Positions 21,392-31,922 of a DNA stretch of 64,000 bases are shown here, piece by piece (position 1 is the stretch's first letter; the number at the start of each line of letters is the position of its first letter). The translations under genes and the position numbers were made by a program. Below the pieces are notes generated by a model. It made no database searches. It was not told the origin of the DNA and was given only the letters and a program-made list of their open reading frames with translations. Source of the stretch: Fagopyrum homotropicum (Eukaryota > Streptophyta > Magnoliopsida > Caryophyllales > Polygonaceae); NCBI GenBank assembly GCA_033239125.1, contig BSWB01000005.1, forward strand, positions 15,243,447 through 15,307,446. Reading direction: 5' to 3'.

Positions 21392-23146
21392 TGATAGCAT
21401 GAATTATTGTCTATATTTTGGGGTTTGTTTAGACGTTTTATCTTCAATAATCTACATGTTTGTATGTATATTATGTGATTATATTACCATTTCATCTACC
21501 TTTGCGGGAATCGAGGTCTACACCTAGTTTTGTTGTAATCGTAGGTAAAATGGCACGTTTTGCATCAAAAAGGAGCAAAAGGAGCTAAGGAGTCATTGGA
21601 GCTACATTCAGGAACATAAGGAAACATCCAAGAAGCATAGTCATGGATTAGAGATTTACTTTGGACCAGATTTGAGAGATTTCACATTCAGTTGTGACTC
21701 ACCTCGGTTGACTACAGATTCACCTCGACCGAGGTGATCCAGAGAAGTCGACTCGACCGAGGCGAACACTTGGGACGCAGCGAGAATATTTTATTCTTGG
21801 CTGAGATCTTTTATCTTTGGAAAGAGGATCTTATATTTTTGGGCTTGGCTCCTGGATGGAAGAAGATATGATAGATCATATATTTTACCTATTTTTATGG
21901 GAAGAGATCTTTCTAAGATATCTTATCTTTGGAGAGTAATTTTCCTATAAAGAGGGTTGGATTTTCCACAAATCCATATCATGCTATACCATCAATTGTG
22001 TTTTATACACCGCTGCAGCCATACTCCAGTTGGGAGATTTGAAGAACCTTTTTGAAGGTTGAGGGAAGAAAGTCTATAGCTTTTATAGATTTTGAAGGGT
22101 TTTTGTAAGATCATCTTAGATTCCCTTCTTTGCTCTTTGTTATCTTGTTGGATTTCTATCCAAGGAACCCTTGTTGGTTATATAATTGATTTAGTTATTG
22201 AAGCCTGCTCTTAAGGTTTTCTTGTTCAATTATTCTCTTTCTTCCCATATATTTGATTGATACTTTCATGATGATGAGTGGCTAATCTCTTTGTGTGATT
22301 CTAGGGTGATTGGCTGAAGGTTGTGGAAAAAACAATGATAGAATAATCTTAATCACAGTAGGACCCTGAAAGTTCGAGTCTTTACCTTAACCCTAAGCAT
22401 CTCGTTCAGTCGATGAACATCTCGGCCGGGGTGGAATTTGGCTGACCGAGGTGACTTATCTGATCCGAAACTGAGCGTTAAGTGTTAGAGTTTGCCAAAT
22501 CCTATTCTTATTATACCTTTCCTGGTTCAATGCAAGCTTAGGATAAGACTTACCCGGTAATTCCTTTGTTTGTTTACCTAAGATCATAAGTATAGGTAAT
22601 AAAGGTTTATCCTTTATTGGTGTTTGAGTGTGCTTTCATCCCATCTTTGTGAGTTAGCCTGAGACTTACCCGGTAAAGGTTGATTCTATTCCCTTAGTTG
22701 GAGTGTTAGTTTGAGGTTATAGTTCTTTATTTTAATTTCTTGAGACTTACCTGGTAATAGGAGTTACGGTTTGGGATTAGTGAGTAGTGAGACTTACCCG
22801 GTGATCTATTCCACTTTAGTAACACCTTCCCTTTGCAAAAAAAACCTCAGTTTTGTCCGCTTATCTTTAGATCTTGAGTTGGAACCACAACTAGATGCTT
22901 TAATCCCTAGAATTGCATATTTCCTTTATTGACTTTTATCATCTTTGATTGTTTTAATTGCTTTGTGGTTAGTAATTGCTAAAGCTTACCTACACCGACT
23001 TTGTTTCACTAAGTCCCTGTGATCGACCCCTGGAATTCCTTGCTTTTTACTACGATTGACCTGTACACTGCGGGTTCGCATCTTTGTTTTAAGCTTACAT
23101 CTAGGGTTATAAATTTAAAGCTCGCACACACCGTTTGGAGCGAACA
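21392..23146 (+). repeat. A 3' LTR (1755 bp)
   Basis: Begins TGATAGCATGAATTATTG and ends TTTGGAGCGAACA. It is related to but clearly diverged from the D LTRs. The TATA box is at 21946-21952, word clusters are at about 21700-21770 and 22400-22455, and the motif array starts at 22545, 22661, 22742 and 22789. The matching 5' LTR is absent, so the target duplication cannot be confirmed. Confidence 0.9.
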
Positions 23147-24447
23147 TCTGACAACAAGTTCACTAGATCTTACAACAAGGCACAAATAGATTAAAACCAA
23201 AAACATAAACTGAATAATATATACATCAAAAGGTATACAAAACATAGTCGAGTACAAAACGGTATCAATGTATCCAACAAGTACAAAAGTCCCCAAAACC
23301 CTCGCACATCCTAGTGTATGGAAGCCCTCGGCTCATCACCCATCTCACTCTACAGTCTTCCTAACTTGCAAAACATCTACAACACGGCATAAAACCGTTA
23401 ACTAACAAAAATGAAAAAGAATGAGGCAGTAGCCCATATAACACATCAACACATCACATCATGCTATGTACACACACAGATCCATTTATTATCTTTACTT
23501 AAGTTATAACATTACTAATTCATTTTCTTGTGACACGCGGAGTAAACTCCCAACGCCTCTGTCCCCGTTTCTCCTCAGGCTTGGAATGGTGTTAATCATC
23601 ACCACCTGGAGGACTGGACGCAGAGAACCCCCTAGCCACCCAATTCTGGGCTAGACAAGTTATCACCGCCCGTTATCATACACTTGGGTTAAATAAATGC
23701 ATATATGGTCGTCCTAGTCCGGTTAGGTTATAAATGCAACATACATATGCACACACACTACCACAGCACACACTCAAACCCCACAACTGCTCGCTAAGTA
23801 AGTCCCAAGGACTTACCTGTCAATCACAATCTGTATCAAGTGTTCACAGTTTCCCCTCGAGGAAACGATTAATGCCTGCATCAACAAAGCAATAATATCA
23901 ACATCATCCCAAGGTTAGGAGATTCCACCTCCTAAACCCTATAACCAACCTCTAACCATAACTCGATTCCAAATCTCAATATATCACATCACATCTCACA
24001 AATGCCTAAGGCATTCTCTCAACACATACTAAACCTTAAAGCCATAACCGGCATATACAACATCATGATATCCTCAATTCACTCTCATACCAAGCATGCC
24101 TCTAAGCCACTCGTACTAGGAAAGGAAAGGATCCATACCACCCTAGGTAGGTCCTGCAGAAGACGCACCTGCGTGACAGGAAGGCGCAGGGGCGAAGCAT
24201 TGGGAGGCGCAGGGGCGACTTCTTGGTGGTGCAGGTGCGGCGACACACTGGCGGCTGATGTGTAGATGGTGATCCTTGACTTCTCTTCGATCCTTCACTC
24301 GATTACCTCCACTTCTTCACCATCCAGCGACCATACGCATGCATACATACATACATACATACATACATACATACATACATACATACATACATACATACAT
24401 ACATACATACATACATACATACATACATACATACATACATACATACA

Positions 24448-24494
<47 letters not shown>

Positions 24495-24503
24495 CAATAC
24501 AAG
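23147..24503 (-). repeat. G2: Tekay-like LTR remnant, left part
   Basis: From 23148 it parallels the G1 LTR (CTGACAACAAGTTCACTAGA...), but with substantial divergence. About 24146-24245 holds repeated GCGCAGGGGCG words. It runs into a CATA microsatellite and stops at solo LTR E, resuming at 50685. No coding sequence. Confidence 0.6.
24344..24494. repeat. (CATA)n microsatellite followed by (TA)n
   Basis: About 130 bases of uninterrupted CATA units, then about 20 bases of TA. Open frames on both strands (IHTY and CMYV repeats) are trivial products of the repeat. Confidence 0.97.
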
Positions 24504-25183
24504 TGATAACGTGATTTATGACGTTAATATAGGCATTCATTTAGATAGTTTTTCCCGTTATTCATGCACGGTTTGGCATTAGTTCATGACGTTTACGCTC
24601 ATTTCGTGCATATTTCTAGAAAAGACGTCTACACGAGCTTTTGTCGGTTTGTAGGTATTTCGGGGATCTTTTGAACATTAATCGATACATTCGAGGGTCA
24701 AGCCTCATGGTAGTACACATCCAAGGCTTTGAAGGAACATAATTGGAGCAATGAAGGACACAAGGACCCTTATTGGTGCAAGCAATGGAGCAACTCATGG
24801 TTAGACGATCATAACAAGCCTTTGTTGAAGAAAATCGGACCAACATTCAGGAAAATCGTCCGATTTTTCTGTCTGGGTCAATTTTTGGCCTTTGACAGCT
24901 TAAGCCACGTGTCCCACGATCTCTTTGTCCGGCTTGCTCTTGATGGAGAATATAAGTGGTCCTGCAAGCTGTTGCTGAGGGATCTCTCCCACATTCTCTC
25001 ACACACACCTCATTCCATTGGAGGATAGATTGGGGGAAGAAGAAAACTCTCTCAATTTGGTGCAGGAGAAGAACATCAAAACTAAGTTCGATAGTGAGTT
25101 TTTGAGTGATTTTTAGTGATTTTGGTTGAAGAACTCTTGGAAGGATTGTTAGGAACGTTTTGGAACTTCTTTTGAAGGATTGT

Positions 25184-26897
25184 TGTTCGCCACTTAGCGT
25201 GCGTGCAAATAAGCTTTAATTATAAAACTAGAAATCAAGCAAGCGAACCCGCAGTGTACGGATCGATATAGTTGAGCAAGAATTCCAGAGTATCGAACAC
25301 AGGGATTTGGGGGAACAAATTCAATTATAGATTATCAAGCGAGTAAATGTATGAGCTTTGTGAATTATTGGGAAAACAACAATCCTAAAGATCCAGGAAT
25401 CCAGCTGTGGCAATCGATTCAAGATATACTAAAGATATAAGGACAGAGTTAAGATATGCAAAGGTATACGAAGGTAAGGTAATCGTACGGTGAAGTTCCA
25501 AAAACCTTATATGACTCACCTACAAGACACTCTCTATAAAGGTTGTTGAGGCTTCAATATAGAAAGGTTCTAAAGGTAAGAATTAATGTCAAATACCTAA
25601 ACTTGTAATTCAAGGATCAAGACTAACTAAACCGATTAAGGTTGTGACACTCAGAATCGAGGTAGAGGTTGTTGAGGCTTCACTACCACCTAGAAAAGGG
25701 CAAGCCAAGACTAAGTTAAAGCAAATCTTTAACTTTGGATTAAAGTAAAAGCAAGTTCGTAAACTGACACAAAATTACGGGTAGTTCTTGAGTTCTACGG
25801 CCGTGGAAGCTCAAGAACAGACCGTGGTTTAAGGTTGTCGGCGATTCTCTCTAACTCTCAGGGTCCAATCTGTTTACGATCGATCTATCATCATCTAAGC
25901 CACAACTATCAACCCTTCACCTTAGAATTGCTAAAGGGTTTTAGCCAACAATAGTCATTTTGATATCAAATTCAAGGTTTAAAAGAATGAAAGATGAAAA
26001 CTTCCGAAAACTTTCAATAACTTTAAAGTCAATCTCAAATCCACAAATCAAGAACAATAACGTCAATAGATTTGGAATAATGCAAACAATCACGAATCTT
26101 AGATAAGAAGGAAGAACGGGATGTCAATCCGTCTCCTAAATCAAACCTAAATGAGAAGCAAAATCTTCTCACGAACAATCTTCCAAATCTTCAACTCTTC
26201 CGTCAATCCGGAAATCTCAATGGTAGAACGCAGATCTCTCAATCACAATCTCTGCAAGATGTGAAATTAGGGCAATTCCAAGCATAAGCGGGAAATGCGT
26301 CTAAGCGTAAGCGAAGGTGACGGAATCTCTCTTCGTCCGTTCTTTTATAGTGTAAGATAAAATATAAGCCCGGCCCAATTGCGTAGAAGATCGTGGCTTA
26401 AAGTGTGGCGAAAAAGATCGCCAAGATCACGGTCGTGGAAGGGTTCCACGACCGTAATTTAGAGCGTGGAAAGTGTCACGGTTTGACACAAGCCTTCCAC
26501 GGCCGTAGAAGTTACTGGAATGAATCACGCTTCCCTAGCCAAGGTTCCACGGCCGTGGACTTGAACGTGGAATGTAGTACGGCCGTATTTTAGAGCGTGG
26601 TTTAGGGCTAGAACGTGATTCTTCCTTTCCTCGTGCTATTCTTCAAGTTAGCACATCCTTAGCTCCTAGGAATGTCCTCAATTCATGGACATGCTTAATC
26701 AAACTCCATCCTTGCTCAATTCCGTTCGAAAATAGCTCTTAATTGCCTACAATCAACATAAAGCTTGTGTAGATCTCCATATCGACGTTATAGACAAACT
26801 AGCTCACAAATGCATCAATGCTTAATCAATGACTATCATAAAAGATGAAATACACTTATAAAACGTGCCTAAAATATTACAATATTTCATGCTAACA
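25184..26897 (-). repeat. B 3' LTR (left copy)
   Basis: On the minus strand it begins TGTTAGCATGAAATATTG and ends AGTGGCGAACA. The TATA box is read from CTTTTATA at 26342-26349. Dense CACGGCCGTG-type words lie upstream of it (26423-26605), with a second cluster at 25796-25830. It lacks the GAGACTTACCCGG array and instead has two copies of GGTTGTTGAGGCTTCA (25541 and 25667). Confidence 0.93.
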
Positions 26898-28257
26898 AAT
26901 AACCCCATACTTGCCACTTGCTTGTCCCTAAGCAAGGTCTTTCAAAAAGCTTTTAAAATACAAGTTAGGATGAAATATGTGTACCTTCTCAAAGCAATAC
27001 TTCTTTTGGATGAATGTGCCTTCTAAACAATAGATCATTCTCAAATCTTGCTTCATTCGTTTCTAAGACTTTCATACACTTAATCAAAGAGAAAAGAGTA
27101 AAGAAAGCTCATGAATCAATCAAACTTCCATGCAAACATCATAACCTTCAAACATTATCAAAATCAATCATAAGAAACTTCAATTTAGATCACCAAGTCA
27201 TATAACATTCTTTTGATCTTAAGGACTTTCAACAAGGTCTAGAATGTGGAAGGGGAAGGAAAACTTTAAGGAATGTGGTGCATGAATCCGGGAAAGTGGA
27301 TAACTACTCTTTTCTTCTTCTCTTGCGGTTTCTGCAACACTTTCAACTTAGAGCTTCGCTCTCTTCCTTTCATTTTTCGACTTTACTTTTGGAGTTATGG
27401 ATAGAGGTGCACAAAAACCGAAGCCTAGGAGATTGGCGTTTCTCAAATTTTCATGAGATGCCTCAAACCCTTAGCGCACATACCATAATCCGCTAGGAAT
27501 ATCGCTCAATCCGACTTTGGCAAGACACAAACACCCGGCTATGTGAATGGTGCCGAGTTACTCATCATCATGATTGACTTCCCCAAACCTACAATTTCTT
27601 TCTATTCTTTCGATTGCAAATAATTGCTTTCAAGGCCCTCCCACATCAAACATGCCAATATCAATCAACTCCTCCAAATTCCCGGATAGGTAAAGGAGGC
27701 CATAATTTCAATGAGGGGCTAAATGATCAAAGAAAGAAGAAAGAAAATCGAATTGCCTTAATCATCTCAACAAGAAGTATAAGAACTTATAGTGTGATTT
27801 CAACCTTATTTTCTCAACATGATTTAAGTAACATTCATCACATTATGAAACTTGCAATTAGAAGTGTAATCAACTCATTCAATTTCTTTTCAATTCACTA
27901 TTCGTTTAAGCATGCAATTGTCATCAAACTCAATTCACAAGTAGTGATTATCATAGAAATCATCTCTATCCTTAGAAGCACAAAATTTTCAAAATTTTTC
28001 AATTTTTATGGGTTTTTCAAACTCTTTTTCATACAATGCAATAATGAAACGTGCAACAATATAATGAACATACAAGATAGTCTGAATAGAAGCAATCAAA
28101 GTGAGTAAGAGTTATTACAAACTTTTAGTCACACCCCACCCCATACTTGGAACAAACATTGTCCTAATGTTCAAATAAAAGAAAAAGAAGAAAAGAAAGA
28201 AAGAAAAAGACTCACAAAATGGCGGTGGAGCGGCTAAACTGTCGGTCCTCAAGGTCG
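26898..28257 (-). other. B 3' non-coding region
   Basis: Contains the polypurine tract next to the LTR (AATAACCCCATACT, reverse), the hairpin at 26917-26936 and a second CCCCATACTT module with an ACATTGTCC block (28136-28165). No gene is seen. Confidence 0.7.
26917..26936 (-). other. Pre-LTR hairpin (B copy)
   Basis: Reverse strand reads CTTGCTTA-GGGA-CAAGCAAG. A and D have TG at the loop edge, while C has TTTGCTCG-GGGA-CGAGCAAA. The GGGA loop is constant and C shows paired changes. Confidence 0.75.
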
Positions 28258-28419
28258 TCACTGCGGTGGAGGCGGAAATGGAGTGAAGCTAGGGTCATAG
28301 TACCGCCCGAACTGCTGGCGGTAGACGTCTCTCATCATATGGTCGAGGTCATCCATACGTCCATCTCTAGCGTCAGCTCGGATCTCCAAGGCTTCCACCC
28401 TATCAGAAAGGCTGGTAGC
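28258..28419 (-). pseudogene. B env-like protein, C-terminal end
   Basis: The last ~54 codons of the B env-like ORF, cut off by C. It holds a heptad-like helix (LSDRVEALEIRADARDGRMD) and a proline-rich end, parallel to the coiled-coil and proline tail of the A protein. The upstream part is at 39642-41042. Confidence 0.75.
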
Positions 28420-30248
28420 TGTTACGCTAAGATCGTGTGATGCGCAATTGGGTTTTAAATTTATACTCGTTATATTTCTCCTAACTCCTAGCGAACCCGC
28501 AGTGTACGGGACGTTCATAGTAGGGATAGTATTCCGAGGTCGAACACAAAGACTAAGGTGAAATTGACTCGATTTGTGATTGAGTATAGCAAAGAACTAG
28601 GTTGGAAGAGAAGAAAGAAATAAAGAAATGAAAATCTCAAATGTTTTTGGTTGGTTTTTTGGTGATCAATCAAAGATCACAATTCATGCAAGTAATCGAT
28701 CAATCAAACTATAAATCAACACAAATAAACAACTAAACAAGATGTAGATCAAAGAAAGAAAAGATGGATTCTAGGGATTGGAAGTTCCGGTTATGGCATA
28801 GGACTCAAGCTATCTATTCATTCTTGGATTAACTATGTTGGGGTTAAGTGTTTCTAGATTGGGATTAATTACCGGGTAGGTCTCATGATCCACTAGTCCA
28901 TTCCCTAAGTCTCATTACCGGGTAAGTCTCTAAGAACTTAAGGGATGGAATTCTACTCGAACCGGATTGCTAACTTAAGATCCAACCTATCCTCACCGGG
29001 TAAGTCTCGGAAGGGCTAGTTTTAAGCTACTATCCAGCACACTAAATCCAATGGCGGCTTATTAGGCTCACCACTACCTAAGGTTAGTTATCTTTGGAAT
29101 CTAAGAGTAAGGATTACCGGGTAAGTCTCTCCTAACAGTTAGTTGCTAACACTAGGTCACCCTAGGATAGTTTTAACTCAACAAACACTTAGGATTTCAA
29201 CATTCTAACAGTCTAAGATTAAATCCATCGAACCAGGAAAATCACGGTTTGTTCTACCTAAACCACGGCCATGGTCTGGCAAGAACTGGCCGTGATTCCT
29301 AACAGAGGATACGTTCATACAAACAAGTCATCCAAAGATAAATCTAAGTCCGTCCTATCATAGCCCTAGCCATAACCATCCTTTCCTTACCCTAGAACCA
29401 CATCAATTTAGCCTACAACATTCATAATAGAAATCAAAACAAACAAACATAAAATCATAACATCCATTGCAAGATAATGAAGGAAAAGAGATGCACAAGT
29501 GAACTTTAAAACAAACCAAGCTGAAATTAGAATTAGAACAACTTACAACCCTTCCAAAGAAGGTTTAAAGGTTCACAAAACTCTAGAAATAGAATCCGGA
29601 AATCTTCACTACAAAAACTAGCAAGAATGGCAATGGTGTGTGTGTTCTTCTTCTCCTCTTCAATGGAACTCTTCTTCTTCTCTTTTACACTTTCCTTCCT
29701 AGAAAAACTTCTTGTTGAGAGAATATATTTTGTTAGAGAGAAATGGATAATGGATGAGCTGCTCCCAACTACTCCCAGCTGCCCCTCACAACCCATGAAG
29801 GATCACTTTTATAACAAACTTGCATGAGCTGGCCATGAGAGTCGTGGCACAGCTGTCACAAGAATCTGGCAAAAACCACGGTTGATTCCACGGCCGTGAT
29901 CTGTCAGAGAACCGTGATTCTGTGCAGAAACTTTGCCTTGGATCATTAAGCTGTGATTTGGTGCATGGCTAGTGTTGGCAAGGTTCCATGAGTCCTCCTT
30001 AGCCTATAGCTTGTGTCCTAATGGGTCCGAGGGTGTTTCGTCTAGATGAACGATCATCAAACGCATCGTTTTAGCTCCTAAATTTCCCGAAATACCTACA
30101 AAACACGCACAAGTCCGTGTAGACATCTATCTCGACAAAATACATGAATTGAGTGCAAAATGTCTCGAACCAATGCTAAACCATGCATGAATGAGCGAGA
30201 ATTCTATCTAAATGATTACCTAAAACTAACCCATAAATCGTGTTATCA
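28420..30248 (-). repeat. C 3' LTR (left copy, 1829 bp)
   Basis: On the minus strand it begins TGATAACACGATTTATGGG and ends CTTAGCGTAACA. The TATA box is read from CTTTTATA at 29806-29813. Word clusters are at 29874-29935 (upstream) and 29250-29300 (downstream). Confidence 0.95.
28870..29129 (-). repeat. Four spaced GAGACTTACCCGGTA motifs in C LTR
   Basis: The reverse-strand motif (TACCGGGTAAGTCTC on plus) occurs at 28870, 28916, 28994 and 29115. The right LTR copies are at 38258, 38304, 38382 and 38503. Spacings 46, 78 and 121 mirror those in the A, D, E and F LTRs. Confidence 0.9.
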
Positions 30249-31922
30249 AAATACCCCATACTTAAGGTTTGCTCGTCCCCGAGCAAATTCCCAACTATAG
30301 ATTAAGAGATGACATGATTTATGTATGCAGAAAAATGGCAAAAAATCTTTTTGGGTTTGTGCTTCTACTATTGGATCACCTTCAAAGTCATGTTTCATGG
30401 CTAAGGACAAGCAATCATGCATCGAACAAATGAAAGCATGGAAAGACAATTGTACTTAACTCAAAAGTATGCATGAAATGTAAAGATGAAGAAGTCAAGA
30501 AGATCAAGAGTACATCCAATCTAAACTACTAAGTCTTACAAACATGCAAATAGGTCATAAGGTCTTGTGAGATAAAAGAGCCAAGAAATGTAGTGATTGG
30601 GTGGGGATTTCTAGGTTATGTGATGCTAATCCGGGAACGGAGCTAACTTCACATCCTTGTCCTCGATCAACTTCCCCCAAGTGTATATTTTCCTCTATCT
30701 TTTCTTTCTTTTCTTCTTCTTTGACTTATTTTTGAGACAATGGCATTGGTGTACAAGAGCCGAAACCTTAGTGATTAGCCGTCCTCGGGTTTTTTCTTAG
30801 TTTTCAAGGTGCATCCACACCGGGCACACATACCAAAGCTCGTTAGGACTATTGGTTCATTTGACTTTGGCAAGGCACCAACACCCGATTATGTGAAGTG
30901 TACCGAGTTACTTGTCATTTAAACCAATGTCCCCAAACTTATATTTTGGCTACACTTTCACAACAAATTCAGCATTTTATGCATGATTTTCTTTTCATCA
31001 ACAACTTCACCCCACACTTGCTTTTTGCACACATCAACACACTAGCATGCTCCTATTCCCGGATGGGTTAAAAGAGGTCAATTTCATATCAATTGAGGTG
31101 CTCAAGCAATCATGATCAAGATGAGAAGTAGAGAAAGATGAAGTGCCTCATTCATTCCTAGATGGTATGTAAGAACTATCATGTAATTTCGATTTTCACT
31201 ACTCAATCCTTTCTAGGCAAACATCATGGTCACAAATCATTCATAGAATTCAAGAGAAGTAGTTCAAGTCCACATATGCATTTATCAATTCAACACATAA
31301 GGCCATTCATAGCCAATTCACAAGACAAGATTTCATCATTAGGATCATATCCAAGCCTAGAAAGCACAAAAATTTTTTAAAATTTTCTGATTTTTATGGG
31401 ATTTTCGTTTTAAGTATGTACAATGCAAGACATGTGCAAATATTAAACTATCCTAGATGCTCATCATGCAAAGGATCATGCAAACCTCACCCCATACTTA
31501 GAAACACATTGTCCCCAATGTGGTATTCAAGCAAAGAGAGTGAAAGAAGGTTCTCACAATGTAAAAGTGGTTTGCTATGGTAATTGGGATTTCTCAAATG
31601 AATTGATGTTGGATGATCCTATCAACCATGGTAGAGAGCTCTAAGCATCCATCAAAGCTTCGGAACCCGCGCTAGGCACCGCTAGCCGTCCAAGTCCCGC
31701 GTCCGCTCCACCCATAATTGGTGAGGGGTTCATCATCATCATTCATATGCCAAGAAAGGCTTCCAATGCTACTAATGTTCTAGCACACACACAAAGAAGA
31801 CAAAACACACGCAAAGATAGAAAAATCTAAAAACGAAAACAAAACGAAAAAAATGTTACCAATGGGTTGCCTCCCACCAAGCGCTTCTTTTAGGTCATTA
31901 GCTTGACCAAACTCGGGGGAGT
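30249..31922 (-). other. C 3' non-coding region
   Basis: Holds the polypurine tract (AAATACCCCATACTT, reverse), the covarying hairpin at 30268-30287, a second CCCCATACTT module with ACATTGTCCCC (31488-31516) and the post-pol hairpin (31863-31876). I see no remnant of the env-like ORF. Confidence 0.75.

Larger units (their letters stand above)
8668..23146 (+). mobile_element. A: Athila-like element, 5'-truncated, lacking integrase, interrupted by D
   Basis: The plus strand holds protease-RT-RNase H (8681-11388), a non-coding junction, a split env-like ORF (12155-12409 and 18830-19951), a 3' region (19952-21391) and a 3' LTR (21392-23146). The 5' LTR, primer-binding site and gag are missing. 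The left junction at about 8668 falls mid-polyprotein, and homology to B and C starts abruptly there. Integrase is absent between RNase H and the conserved post-pol hairpin. D inserted into the env-like ORF with duplication CACCT. Confidence 0.85.

Noticed and set aside
7888..24503. G1 LTR and G2 left part as one LTR split by A
   Set aside because: Both pieces start from the same LTR interval (CTGACAACAAGTTCACTAGA) and overlap rather than continue each other, so they are two different LTR copies.
24266..24540. Overlapping ORFs of 64-82 codons on both strands with IHTY or CMYV repeats
   Set aside because: They are translations of the (CATA)n microsatellite and have no other coding signal.
30249..31922. 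Remnant env-like ORF in C
   Set aside because: I looked for the conserved blocks (RTETPQK, DRW.P, GGIVT) and found none on the minus strand.
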